The position numbers and the translations under genes were made by a program. 64,000 nt of DNA from Lactarius indigo (lineage: Eukaryota > Basidiomycota > Agaricomycetes > Russulales > Russulaceae): the NCBI GenBank assembly GCA_025766275.1, contig JAFKAC010000005.1:1364001-1428000 (forward strand). The letters run 5' to 3'. Positions 40,763 through 53,297 of the stretch are shown here, piece by piece; positions within the stretch are counted from its first letter, which is position 1, and every line of letters starts with the position of its first letter. The notes beneath the pieces were generated by a model that did not search any database, was not told where the DNA came from, and worked only from the letters and a program-made list of their open reading frames with translations.

Positions 40763-41538
40763 GTAGAGGATACGTTCATGTTTGACTATCGGCGGGGAGC
40801 AGTTTTTGTACGGTTTTTGTTCTTTTACTTGGGGTGTGGGCGCTCTTATTTGAATTGGTGAAGACTTCCCGGAGAGCTTCCGATGCTCACGCAACTTTGC
40901 AGGGCAGTTTTGACTGAGCCCAAGAGCAAGCCAAGGTCATAGCATTCATGCTGCGACCAGTCAAGGCAGTACAGCTGCGGCGCTTGCGCGGGGCAGGACC
41001 GGCAGGACCAACCCCACCAGGCCTAATGCTATAAACAGAACTCAAATCTATTACCGCCAGCCTCGTGGAGTAGTCAGTCATCATACATCATGCATCAAGT
41101 TTACATGTATCAAGTCTAAGGAAACTTCCCCCGGATGTCGCCACCCCCCGTTTATATGGGCGTATCAGATGTCTTGGCAAAAATTTGCGTCCTGCGTGGC
41201 AATTCTTGACTAGTCTGGTCCAAACATAGGAGTACCCACAGTAATATAGCGATTGTAGTAAATAACTAGCGCGCAATGGGACTGTATGGGGAGTGCGCGC
41301 AGGCGTTGGGGGATGTATGATCTATGTGCAAGGAATGATTATGGAATGTGGTGTAAGATATCTAGGGTAAATTTGACACTACTACTGTAGAATGGGGCAA
41401 TTGCGCGGGTAATGGGGAAATACCTCGATTGGAAGTCGGAAAGTTGCGGACGTTGAGACTTTCTTGGGTTAGCTACTTTGAGTTCCGCTCAGCAGGCAGG
41501 CCCTTTTCCTCCGAGGGGAGGGGGAGCAGCAACCCCAG
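40763..41538. other. Intergenic
   Basis: This spacer lies between the convergent stress-domain and PET127 genes. No gene, repeat or RNA is supported. Confidence 0.45.
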
Positions 41539-44500
41539 TTAATCGATTTTGTCGGCATCTTGTGGGCGCCTCTTCATGTCCTCTATCAGTCGGAGCGACT
41601 TGCTATTGCGTTTCGCCACATCCGAACGGGAATGGATGTGGTGCGGTGGCCTCGGGCGAACTGCAGTCATTTGGCCTCTAGCGGAGGGTCGGTCCCGACA
41701 GTCTCCCACGATCCTCTTTTGGTCCTCGGACAGTATTTCCTCTAGATGGACCACAGTTGACTCCGAAACAAAGCCACTACTTGTGCCATTGGTCCCTGGA
41801 GGAGGGACGGTCCGAAACGATAAGTCGGCCTGTTCGCCAACGGTGGCCGGGCCCGGTGTCCGCGAAGTCATCATTGGTGGGACCACGTCTTTCTTGGCCG
41901 TTTCTTGCTCTTGATCAGTAGCCGACGACGTGTCTGATTCCCTTGTGCCCTCTAAATTCTGGGGCTCAGCGGGGAGGCTCGTGGCACCAGTGCGGGAACC
42001 ACCTTTCGCCAACACTCGGCGCTGAAAGTGGCCCACTGCCTGGGTCACCATGAGCCTGCGCTAGCAACGGGGCCATTTCACGAGCGTCGTTGGGGAGCCC
42101 TAGCACGAGCTTATCCCGGCCTTCCTGCTCGCGTGCAGTGGTGTCGAGGTAATTTTTTCCCTTATGTGCCAGTCGACGTAGTGCCTGTACGCTCCTTGAA
42201 GGCGGGCAGAACAACTCGGCATTGAAGGGTACGTCCACAGGCGCTGCGGGGTTGAACTGGATTTCTTGCCAGAGTTTCTCCATGTTTTGCATGTTCACCC
42301 CTGTCGGGAGGAATAAGGGATGAAATGCGCGTTGGCGCGCAGCCGCGAGGTTCCCACGTATAATACGGGGATCAAAGATTGGCTTTGAGATGGACCAAAG
42401 CACGGTCCCTACCGTCACAGATGTAATTAGTTGGGGCGAAGTTGAGAAAATTGTAACGGTAACACATACAAGGCAGGTTCGATCTCTCGACGGCACTTGG
42501 GCCAGTCGCAGCCATCTCATCAATATAACTTTTGGTCGATACATCTAGCTGGATAATGGGTCTGTGCCCATGTAGTTCCTCGTCCCAGTCCGCGGGCTCC
42601 AGAAATACCTTCAGATTGTCTTCGCCTTCGAATTTTTCCGCGGTAAGACGTATGGACTAGTAAGTAAATCCTTGAGCCATGATAATAATAATAAAAGCTT
42701 CATATTATGAGCATACCTGGTGGGGGAGCTCACGTGTAGCTTCTTCCAATACTACTTCAAGCAGGGTCAAGCACCTTTCAAACACAGCATCGCCAACGGC
42801 GTCATCCCCGAAAAGGCGAGCATCCATCTCGGACAAGGGGATGTATTGGAATCCAAAGATCTTCTTTGTGTTGTGATAGGTAACGAACACGCCATCCATA
42901 TTTCCTATGCGTGCTTGAAAACTGTGCACATCATAAGGCAATATACCACTTCTACTATACCCATAAAGAACTTACCTGTACTTGAGGAACGCAGATCGAA
43001 TGAGGTCATAGTACTCTTTCTCAAAACTTTCCTCAAGACCCTGGAGAGTGCGTATCTGATAACCGGAGCTCTCTTCGAAGTTGAGTAGGTCATGCCGTAC
43101 GGTCATCACGGCGCGCGTCTTTATGTCGAACACCCCAGTTCCAGGAAGGCGAGGGTCGACACAATCAAGTTGCGAACGCAACACGAATTTGTCTGACTGG
43201 GAGGGAATATTGTGAAAGAGGAACTAAGACTAGACGCAAGCTTACCTTGGAATATCGGTATGCCTCGCGCTTAGACTCTTCCGCTAGGGGTGTGGGAGCG
43301 TCGGAAGAGCGCGTAAGGCGCAAAAAATCAGTTGGTGAACATGTAAGGAACTTTTCAAGTAATGTGCCCTGCAGAATGTTAGAGAAGGAAACAAAGCAAC
43401 GCGTATATTCATACCATCCAAACCAAAACATTTTTTTGTGAGAACCCCGGGACACGGTCGCCAGCACTGTCAATCAAATACACGCCATCCCGGTAATTTA
43501 GTATAACGGATGCTGCTCCCCTCTGGCCAGGGGTGAAGGTTTGGGGCTAAGAAAACAATCAGCTCGTATAAGTTGTATTTTTTAGATGAAAAGTCTGACC
43601 TGTGTACTGAAACCGTTGCTGAGGTTTGATGCATTAATGGGCTTGTCACCAGATATGAGGTAGTACAGTTGGCTGAGTAGACCTGACATTGATGAGGTCG
43701 ATCCGGCATATTTTCGACCTTCGCGTTTTGCTATGACGTGAAGGTCCTGGAGGAATAAAGTTAGCGTGGGGCTCTGCGAAAGGGCGGAGACGAACCACGA
43801 ACCTGATCACGCGAGCTTGGCAAGAAAGGCGGGAGACGTTCAAAGGCAAAGTTCTTTACAGGGATGATCTTCTCGAGCCAAGTCGTGAAACTGTACACAT
43901 GGGATCGGGGGTCTTGTAGCCACTGAACACCAGGACTGGACTGCAAAGTGAGCGCAAATGTGGTGATCTGGCTTCGGAATTCTTACTTGAAAAGGACACG
44001 CTCTAAACCATGTGCTAGAGTGGCAATAGGGCTTTGTGGGGATGGTGGCGTTACATCTAAGCGGTCTCAGATTTACGTGGGACGGTGGTCAGTAGTAATA
44101 CTCACCTTGAAGGATCGAGCCGACATTGCCACGTGGTTGAATCACGCCGTCCACACGACGCGAATACGATAATGAACTCGGTAGGTGAGGTGCATTATCT
44201 CTACCACTATTCGAATCTGGCTGTTCTGGGTGGGCAAATGAAGAGAGACAAATTTAAAAGGGTAAGGTGACCTACCAGCATGGTGGTTTTCACTGGCCAG
44301 TGGACGTGCTACCCACTTCGCGCTCGTTGACGATAATTTGTCATTCGGGGTAGCTAGTCCTAGGTTTCTGGAAAGCACTGCTTCCTTGAGTGACGCACGC
44401 GACTTGGTGTCAGCTCCTCCAACTGCATGCCGGTGCTGAGCACTTCGATTATGACGTCGTAGAAGTGTGGACAGCTTGACCGAAGCAGAAAGTGATTCGT

Positions 44501-44825
44501 TTCTGCTTTTTCCCCCTTCGTTTCGCTTCCGTGCAGTAGCTTTCTTGTACTTGAGCTGCGAAGGCCGTGGCAGGGTTGTCTTGACCTTCACTTTTGGGGG
44601 CTCGATTCGAGCGGAGGCTTGCAGCTTGCCAGAATAAATGCAAGTGGCATGGAACTTGCGTAGTGACGGACAATGGAACCAGTAGTGTGTGTTTGTGAGC
44701 ATTCGCTCACGATTTAACGAAGGACGCGGAGAGAAGAACGCTTTCGGTTTTGTCTCGGAATCCAACTGACTTCCGGGCCGTTGCTCCGGACCATCTCTCT
44801 TACCCATACTTCCGCTGGTCAGCAT
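41539..44825 (-). CDS. PET127: Pet127-like mitochondrial RNA-processing protein
   Basis: Pet127 is a membrane-bound mitochondrial protein that acts in 5' processing and turnover of mitochondrial mRNA, in some fungi together with the mitochondrial RNA polymerase. The N-terminal exon is basic and includes an Arg/Lys-rich leader (LRKFHATCIY near 44660). The family core follows: VQWLQDPRSHVYSF near 43900, FAFERLPPFLPSSRDQ, STSSMSGLLSQLYYLISGDK near 43680, TLLEKFLTCSP and KREAYRYSK. Downstream are MRSQLDCVDPRLPGTGVFD-like residues near 43150, LLNFEESSGYQIRTLQG, KEYYDLIRSAFLKY and GVFVTYHNTKKIFGFQYIPL near 42880. About ten exons are needed. Near 42045 the reading passes from one frame to another without a clear intron, so the last 170 residues are less certain. 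The start may instead be the later Met near 44702. Confidence 0.85.
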
Positions 44826-44831
44826 TCCCCT

Positions 44832-45984
44832 ATGGCACCTTTCTTCTCCTCCATATTTCAATGGATAACAGGGTAAGCCTCGTGCTGTGAGAGGGTATCT
44901 TCTGGTCCAACTCCTGCCCTTTACAGTCTGTTTTTCACCAAGGCGGCGGAGATTGCCGTTGTCGGCCTACAGGTACGTGCACCACAATGACTTAAGCGTC
45001 TTGCCTACTACCTTTTCCAGGCCTCCGGAAAGACTTCCTTTGTGAATGTAATTGGATCTGGGCAGGTACATCCTCCGTTGAATCTATGGTCGTCCTAGTC
45101 ACCGCTTCCCATTCTCTATAGTGGAGCGAAGACGTTGTACCAACTGTAGCATTCAACTTTCGTAAAGTAAGAAAGGGGAACGTTGTCCTCAAGATATGGG
45201 ATGTAGCTGGTACGAATTATTACCACCAACTCTCATAGGGCCGAGTAGTGAGTACTGTTACACCCTTAACGGCCGCACAGGCCAACCGAAGTTCCGCTCA
45301 ATGTGGGAACGTTACTGCCACGGAGTTGACGCGATTGTGTACGGCACAGCACTCTCCTCTTTTTCACTTCTAAAACTGGCCTCCCAAGCTTCGTGGTAGA
45401 TTCAATTGATGTGCGTTCATATGCTACAATCAGGAAACTGTTGATCCACGACTGACCGCGTCGAATGACGCGCAGCGTGACAAATTCGAGACAGCAAGAT
45501 TTGAGCTACACGCGCTCATCTCTCAGCCCTCCCTATCTGGGGTTCCGTTGCTTGTGGTCAGAGCCCCAGTCTGTGTCGTCTTACGATAGGCTCATTCCTC
45601 TAAGCTGGGTAACAAGAACGACATCCACGGACATACAGATGTCCAAGGCCTAATACGAGCTTTGTAAGTTTTGTTCGATATTGTATTCGAGAACATCCGC
45701 CAACAAACGTCACCAGGCAACTCGACAAGATAACCGGACGTCCAGTTTCGGTGGGTACTCCCGTTCCTGTACGAAGTATCGCTGATTAAGGAGTCGTTGC
45801 TTTAGTGCTATTCGGTGCGTCAAGGTTGTCCATGGTTGACATTTATGCCTTATGATTATCTCTATAGTGCTCCATGAAAAGCCAACACAATTTGTACGTC
45901 TCTTAAGTAGGCTCAATGGCGGTTCAATCTGAAATATTGGGCAGGGATATCGTCCTCCAATGGCTTTCCAGCCGGAGCCATTGA
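44832..45984 (+). CDS. ARL8: ARL8-type small GTPase
   Basis: Arf-like GTPase; in animals ARL8 sits on lysosomes and recruits kinesin adaptors. Exons join as [44 protein letters not shown] (P-loop GLQASGKT across an intron), [59 protein letters not shown] and [19 protein letters not shown]. Then come [11 protein letters not shown] (the NKxD motif, near 45610), [20 protein letters not shown] and [12 protein letters not shown], ending in TGA. The N-terminus is amphipathic and lacks the Arf myristoylation Gly2, as in ARL8. FRSMWERYC is the ARL8 signature. About ten short exons are required; one in the middle (45345-45430) is not fully settled. The start codon lies six bases from the PET127 start on the other strand. 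Confidence 0.88.
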
Positions 45985-46104
45985 GCCGCATAGTTATTAT
46001 AGTTTGATTGTTTTTGCGACACCCGTTTCTCGGATGGACTCCCATTGTTTTGTCAGATCATCTATCTGTTTGTATCGTCGCCAACAATCAATTTGGACAG
46101 TCTT

Positions 46105-47235
46105 TCAGTCCGTATCCATGTTTTCGCCCCCAGGTCTATCGCCACGTGCCTGCTCGCGCACGGCCCTTAGAAATGCTCCTACACTCAATCCAGCCTCTTC
46201 CGGTAGTCCTAGTTGTCTCACCAGACCACCTAACAAACCCGTGCGCAAAGCACGGTCGAAGCTTGCCACCGCACTCCGGAACTGTGGCGAAGACACAATC
46301 CGCGAAAGTACCTCTGGGGAGGGGTTTGCAGATAGCTCAGGCGGTAGGTGAGGGAATATGCTCTGGATGAGCTCTGGGTGAGAAGTGAAAAGCGGATCCA
46401 AATTATCGGCAGTAAGCACGTCCGCGAGGAATGGCTCTGATGTTTCATTGTCTTGGTCAGTACAGAACAGGATGTCAAGATAACCGGATTCACCTAGTTC
46501 CTCAGTAGCACCTCCCGACATCTGTGCCACCAACGAGCGCAACTGAGAGAGTTGCTCAGGAGTTGGTTGACTGGCACTGAAAACAACACAGCTCAGAGTA
46601 GCCACAAAAAGAGGGACACGCGTAAAACCCACGTTGCTTGAGAGGATGTATGAGCAGATGTAGACGCACCGGGCGTCTCTGAAGCGTCTTCGGGAATAAT
46701 CCACACCGGAATGTATCCGGGAATCTGGAGAATTCTGTTGACGTGGAAGGCAAATTCCTCATCGCGTTCGCTGGATGCATCCTACATTACTCGCGCGTGA
46801 TCAGTGACTTGGACATCATGGTCCGGACAAATTACCTGCATCCAAAACTGGGGTACACCAATCACTAAATCAATACCTTATACCATATTGTAGCTGCACT
46901 TACGAAGTGCCTTTGGTCCGACGAAGGAGAATTTTAGAACGAACACACGGCCGGTCGCTTGCGGAACAGTCACGAAGCTTGCATCAGTCGGGAACAAAAT
47001 GAGGTCCTAGAGTGTGATCAGTCAGAATACTAACAGGAGTGGTGTAAGAAGTAAAAACCTCCTCTGTCTCTTCAGTGACCCTGTTCTTCCACTTAAAGTG
47101 GAGAAGTTCATCCTCTCCCCGTTCAATGATAATAGCGCCCTTTTCCGCGCTTGGTTCGACGATATTGGTACCTTCACGTCGGAATGCACGCCCGGCTTTG
47201 AATGCGAGAATCGTGGACCGTTCGGTCAGAGGCAT
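46105..47235 (-). CDS. RPN13: Proteasome ubiquitin receptor RPN13 (ADRM1)
   Basis: This subunit of the 26S proteasome regulatory particle binds ubiquitin through an N-terminal Pru domain and a UCH37-type deubiquitinase through a C-terminal DEUBAD domain. Pru: FKAGRAFRREGTNIVEPSAEKG, ELLHFKWKNR, LILFPTDASFVTVPQ, GRVFVLKFSSSDQRHFFWMQ and DEEFAFHVN, read across exons from 47235 to about 46720. After a low-complexity linker the DEUBAD follows (46430-46110): LADVLTADNLDPLFTSHPEL, IFPHLPPEL, LSRIVSSPQFRSAVASFDRA and GLLGGLVRQLGLPEEAG. The tail MDTD is acidic. Both domains are present, so this is the long form, unlike yeast Rpn13, which has only the Pru domain. It converges with ARL8 (about 120 bases between stops) and diverges from the SCOC-like gene. 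Confidence 0.93.
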
Positions 47236-47377
47236 CGTTGAGCAGTCGGATCAATTAGCACCTCGACGGCTCGGACTGAACGCAGGACGCGTCACTGTCT
47301 GCTACTAGTTTCCCATTTTGGTCAAAGTATCGTGACCTCCGACTGGCGCTAGCATCAGTATCACTTATTACTCGACA

Positions 47378-47732
47378 ATGTTCGACGATCAAGCCGGATG
47401 GGGCACATCCGAAGTGATCCCAGAAAACGATGTCGTCAAGGACGCCATGAAGAAGGAACAAGTCATCAAGTGCGAGAGCTTTTATGATCGACCCTACTCT
47501 TACTCATACAAAGCAGGGACATTGTCGCTTATCAGGACGACTTGAGAGGTATTTGCACAACACAAACTTTCGTTGTGCGGAGATAATTTTCATCTCACAT
47601 AATTTTTCCTCTCCAGTGCTCTTAGAGCGTGTGAAGACTGCTGAGAAAGACGTGGATAAACTGTCGTCTGGTAACGCCACCCTGCAAATGTACATTGACA
47701 ACTTGACTCTGCAAATGGCTAAACGGCGTTGA
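47378..47732 (+). CDS. Short coiled-coil protein, SCOC-like
   Basis: Three exons (47378-47469, 47517-47548, 47617-47732) join in phase to give 79 residues. After an acidic N-terminus (DDQAGWGTSEVIPENDVVKD) the protein is one coiled coil with heptads, VAYQDDLRVLLERVKTAEKD and LSSGNATLQMYIDNLTLQMA. The part around NxxLQxYIDNLT resembles the C-terminal helix of animal SCOC/UNC-69, which forms parallel dimers, binds Arl-family GTPases and works in Golgi and endosome trafficking and autophagy. The match is short and coiled coils mislead, so the family call is moderate. It shares a 142-base divergent promoter with RPN13 and lies 1.4 kb from ARL8. Confidence 0.7.
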
Positions 47733-48233
47733 ATCTTCCCGCCTTGCGTCAAGCTGAGAAGTAGCCCTCTCCTACTGTGGTGGGCCTTTCAGTTGCGTCG
47801 ACAAAGAGATCGTCTCGTTCGCATATGCACTGACACAGTCGACTGCTCGTAGACGTTCAAATTATACTTCTCAGACTATTAACGAAATCCTGGACTTGGT
47901 ATACCCCAGTATTGAATCATGATCTAGGCGTCGCTGCAATTTCCGAGTCCGGTCCTCGTTGATTGAGGGTTGAGTACGTTGAGTGCACGAGTTCGACGGT
48001 TTCTCGAGAAGGGCACTTGGTGTAGTCCGTCAAAAGACAGTGGGAAATAATATCAACCCCTCAGGATCGAAAGGTTGTAAAGAATTGCAGACTGGTGACC
48101 GCCTGTATGAATGAGAGTCCCGATTACGATTGCGCATATTGACCTCATGCCGCGCTCACGTGATGGAAATACGTCACGTGGTATGACGCGACCTTAGGCG
48201 AAGAGTCGCGACCGTAACTTGACCTTGTGGACC
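47733..48233. other. Intergenic, RAD50 promoter
   Basis: No gene is seen. The right end holds two E-boxes close to the RAD50 start codon. Confidence 0.5.
48156..48180. promoter_or_regulatory. Two E-boxes upstream of RAD50
   Basis: TCACGTGA (48156-48163) and CACGTG (48175-48180) lie 54-78 bases upstream of the RAD50 start codon, about two helical turns apart. Site use is inferred. Confidence 0.4.
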
Positions 48234-51200
48234 ATGTCGACACTAAACAAACTTGCAATCCGTGGAATTCGCTCGTTTGACGATAAAAGCCTCTCGGTTA
48301 TCGAGTTCTTCTCCCCTGTCACTGTCATTGTTGGCCACAATGGCAGTGGAAAGACTACAATAATTGAGTGCTTGAAATACGCAACAACAGGTGATCAGCC
48401 ACCCGGAACGCGAGGAGGTGCCTTCGTCCACGACCCAAAGATGGCGAATGAGAAGGAGGTGAAAGCCCAGGTGAAGTTGCGTTTCTACGCTGCCAATGGA
48501 CAGCGGATGCTCGCTGTCCGCAACCTGTCTGTTACAATGAAGAAGACGGCTGGCATGACCATGAAGACGTTGGAGAGCATTCTGGCTCTTGACAATGGGA
48601 GTCAGGAGAAATCTGGAAAGGTTCGTCGTATGGTTTTCGGTGCACTTCCGACTAATGTAAGCACCACCAGCGCGCGGTCATCTCAACAAAATGCGCAGAG
48701 ATGGACACCGAGATACCTCACCTGTTGGGAGTTTCAAAAGCCGTTCTAGAGAATGTCATATTCTGTCATCAGGAGGACTCATACTGGCCTCTGTCTGAAG
48801 CCTCGATCCTGAAAAAGAAGTTCGACGATATATTCGAGGCGACTCGGTAGGACGGCAACTTACTTCTGCTGATCGCTGACACGTTTGGAACTTTCTTATA
48901 GGTATACGAAGGCACTTGACTCGATCAAGGCCCTTCGAAAGGAACGTGTCGCCGAGCAGAAGACCGAGAAAGAACGCCTCGAATCATTGGCTCGCGAAAA
49001 GGGTCATGCGGATAAACTCAAGGCTCGGATCTCCGACTTGAGCGCAAGCATAGCGCGGAAGGAGGTGGAACACCAGGACACCAAGAAGTTATATGAAACT
49101 TTGGCGCGGTCGAACCGAAAGTTTGAGGAGGGTGCTACCAAGTTCCGGGAAATCTATATCAGGGTTGAGAACCTCGAAAAAGAGAAGCTGAAATATCAAG
49201 AGGAGCTTGCAGAACTGCGTTCGAATGTACAAGAAACTCATGGTAAGCTACCAATGTTAAGAGACGTCCTCTGTGACCCCCGATTCCTTAGACACCGACG
49301 AGCAACTGGCGGAGCGTATCAAGAACTTCAATTCCCATATTGCCGAACAACGGAATGTTCGACGGCGCGAGGAGGCGGATGAACAGGATAAAGACGATGA
49401 ACTCACTGCCGCTCGAAAGAAGCACGTCGAGCTCAACGAGGAACATGGCCAATTGATCGCAGAAGCTAAGGTAAAGAGGAGGAAAAGCCCTTCGAAACTC
49501 CCCTTAACTGAGCGCCCTAGGCACAAGAAGAACGGGTGCTAGATCGTGAGGTTCTAATTCGTGAGATTGCCGCACAAAACGGCATCCGTGGCTTCGATAC
49601 GTCTCCTCTCGAGCGCGATAAAGTCTTGGATTTCACGACGAAGCTGAGCTCACTGTTGGTTCAGCAAACGGCTGAGGTCGACCGTATCCAGGTACGCTTA
49701 ACAGGAGTGGGTTCATGTTCGAATCATGTGCTCACGATCGCATCCAGAACGAAATCGTTCAGAGCAATGCCACTTATAACGAAAAGTCCCGGCAACTGCA
49801 TGCGAGTCTGGAAAGATCCAAACAACAGCGAGCAACCAACCGCAGCAGGATTGTATGTGTTCCGCACGTTATCGTGGAACTTTCTCTTACTCTCGGCTCA
49901 GTCAAAGCTACAATCGGACATTACATTATCAGAGACTAAATTGGAGGCAGCAGAAATGTTGGACGGTGACTTACTGAATGTCCTCTCAGATATAGAGGCG
50001 AAGAAGGACCGCATTGAAAGGTTGAAGACGGACACCGTCTCTACGAAGCATGAAGATCGTATAGCAGAGCTCAATATCAAAGTTCGCTCAATGGAGGATA
50101 GGCGAGACAGCCTCACGCAAGAGATCAGGACGCTTAGTTTGCAATCGGACGCACGGGCCAAGCTGACGCTCCACCAAAGGGACTTGACTTCGAAGGAGAG
50201 GGAAATGAAGAATATGTGAGCGATTGAAATTTTTATATTTCGTATGACTCACACTTCTCAGTTTGCAAATATCCAATGTAAAATTTTCCAGTCTGGTAGG
50301 GGGGGAAGCAAGCGCCAAAACGATGGAAAGTGACGTCAATGCAAGCATATCGTTCGTAGTCTGTTCAAAGTGCATCTAGTTCCACTCATTCTGTCTTGCG
50401 TTCTGTTCAGGAAAAAGGAGAGAGCGCTTGCCGACTTTGAGGTAGAATGTAGCCTCGCTGATCGAAAGCTTCATGATCTGGAGGCAAGTTCGTCCTCTCT
50501 GAAAAGCCAACTGAAAGCAAGACACGAGGAATTGAGAGGTAGAAAGTTGCTACATCCAACTACATCTTGACTAAATTCGTCTAGGGCTGGAGAAGGATCT
50601 GAAGGTCGGACTCGAAGATGAAAGATACGCCGATAAAAAATACACTTCGGTGGAGGAGGCCATTGAAGAAGTAACTGAGGAAATGAACTTTTTGCGAGAG
50701 TTTGTCTTCTCGTAACCAACAAAGATTTGTGGTCTGATCTGACGTTTGGCAGATCTCTCTCTAAGAGTTCCGAGAGCATAGAGCTCTATCAGAAGTTACT
50801 TTCATATGGCCGAACCAAGCACATGTGTCAAGTATGCAACAGGCACATGACGGACGAGGAGTTGAAACCTTTTGAAAGTTACGTGCGTAGTTATGTCTTC
50901 TGTCCGCGCGGGTCTTACATCAAGTGTACCACCCGCAGCTCGATCAGAAGATAAAGCAGACCGATCCAAAGACTCGGGCTGAGGCTGAGGATGACTTGAA
51001 AGAATGGGAGATTGCTCTTGAACATTTTCGAGGGCTGATGCCTTACGACAGTGCCATTCGTCGCTTGAAAGCGGTGGACATTCCTTCCCTCGAGAAGCAA
51101 ATTCACGACCAGGGTAAATTACTTCCATCGCTAGCCGAGGATTCCGAAAAGGTACTACAATACCTGACTTAGTCCATTTGTCTAATTTCTGTACTGCAGG

Positions 51201-53297
51201 CCGATGGGAAATTACAAGCACTGAAGAAGGAGATGAAAGATCTTGCGTCATTACGACAGCATGCAGTCAACGTTTCGAGGCTTCATAATGACTGCAATGA
51301 TCTTCGGAGAGAGATATCGAACGTCGAAAATTCTTTAGCTGTCACCGGAACCAAGAAAACAGCTGACGATGTCCAGCAAGAGTTAGACCAGTTGTCTACA
51401 GAATTGTGAGTGCCCCCTAGTCATCTTCCCTGTCGTTTCACTTATAAAGGCCCGAGACGAAATACGGAGAAGGAAAGGCAGAATCTTCAAAGTGATCGGG
51501 AACGCCGGAATACTATTCTACGAACTCACGAAACTGAACTCCATCAGTTGCAACTACGCGAAACTGACTTACGCAGTCAAGTTAGAGAAAAGGAGTCTCT
51601 AAAAAAGGGCGTCGAGACTATGCACTTAGAATTGACATCTACGACGAGTCAGCTAAAGGTAAACCGCACGGTGCTCTCTCCACGAACAAGGGACTGACCG
51701 TCACTAGGAACTGGACGTCCAAATATTGGAAGGCCAAGGTCCTATTGACACTCTCGATCAAGAGCATCAAGCCACGCAGGCAGAATTCAATTCTAAGCTA
51801 TCTCAGGCTCAGCAAGTGGCTCAAGAACTCAGTAAAAGCTCTGACAAACTTGGGGATGCCAGCAAGCATATTGAGCGGCAAGTGTCCTACCACTTTCGAA
51901 CGCCGCAGCAATCGCTAATATATCCGGACTCAGTTATTTACGTGACAGGCGGGGTAAAAAGCTTCAGGACTGTGGCGAAGCCATAACACGCTACGAAACA
52001 ATGATCCGTGAACTCGGGCTTGACATAGAGCAAGTCCGAAAGAAGATTGCTCAGTTGGACAAAGAGATTAACGAAGGCGGTGCTGCCTTGACCAATCTGC
52101 GTGAAAATCGCCGTATCAGAAAGTTGCAAAGTGATATCCAACAAACTCAGGACGCGATAGACTCTTGTGACTTGGAGGCGGCCGCCAAAGCGAAGCGCAA
52201 CTTCGAGGAGAAATATCAACCCGAGAAAGACAGGGAGAACGAGATGCAGCAAAAGGTCGTCTTTCTACATCTTCTGTGGTATCCTGATTGACATTCTCTA
52301 ATCAGAGTGCTCACATTGGCGGGGAGCTGGCTTCGTTAAGAGCCCAACTCAAGGCCCTCGAGAAAGATCTTGGAGACTACAAAGACACCGGCAAGAAGTA
52401 CACTGATCAATTAATACGGGTCAAGGTTAGTACCCTTGTTATAGTGACAAATACAGTCTAATCGGGTTAGATGTCTGATATGGCTAATAACGACCTTGAA
52501 AAATATGGTAAAGCACTAGACAAGTACCACCCTCTTCTTCCTCGGGGTTCCGCCCATCGCTAAACCTGGGAAATATAGCGCGATAATGAAATACCATTCC
52601 CTGAAGATGGAGGAAGTAAACGATACAATGCGTCACCTTTGGAATAAGACGTACCAAGGCACTGGTATGTATGGTTTGTCGCGTAGCTGATGCGATCTGA
52701 CGTGGTCATTTCTGAAGACATTGACGGAATTCGGATTCGCTATGATAGCGAAGGTGGCGCATCTAAGCGCTCGTATAACTACAGAGTCAGTAGTGTTCCT
52801 CCGAGTGTGTACTGAAGCTCATATATTATAGGTCGTGATGATGAAGGACCAAGTGGAGATGGATATGCGAGGACGTTGTTCAGCCGGGCAGAAGATGCTA
52901 GCATCTATCATCATTCGGCTTGCCCTCTCTGACTCGTTCGGTCAAAACTGCGGAATACTGGCACTTGACGAGCCCACTAATGCTCTTGATGTCGAAAATA
53001 TCGATGCACTAGCGGCTAGCTTAGTCGAGTGAGTAGCGCGTTATATCCTGCATAAATATTGCTCATCTACCCACAGCATCGTCAACGAGCGGAAGAACCA
53101 TGCCAACTTCCAGCTCATCATCATTACACACGACGAGAACTTCCTTCGCAAGCTCGGCCAGAGTAATGTGATGGAATACTACTGGTGAGTCCTTGCAGTT
53201 CGGAGTCTCTGTGAAGGGACTGAGTGACCCCCTGAATAGGCGCGTTTCTCGAGACTCTAGGCAGAAATCAACCATCGAGCGGCAGAGATTCGGGTGA
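48234..53297 (+). CDS. RAD50: DNA repair protein RAD50
   Basis: This is the ATPase of the MRE11-RAD50-NBS1 complex for double-strand break sensing, end resection and telomere care. N-terminal ATPase: [11 protein letters not shown] and [20 protein letters not shown] (Walker A near 48340), then FVHDP and the Q-loop [15 protein letters not shown] near 48770. Long coiled-coil exons follow, then the zinc hook [10 protein letters not shown] with CxxC at about 50828-50839, and the return coil. The C-terminal ATPase has [20 protein letters not shown] (signature near 52880), [12 protein letters not shown] (Walker B/D-loop near 52965) and [10 protein letters not shown] (H-loop). About 18 exons are needed. 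Joints checked, such as [15 protein letters not shown], keep the frame. The length fits the roughly 1300-residue family, and the protein appears intact. Confidence 0.95.

Noticed and set aside
49700..49745. TTCGAATC-like T-loop word suggesting a tRNA
   Set aside because: It lies at a RAD50 exon/intron junction and no acceptor or anticodon stem can be drawn around it.
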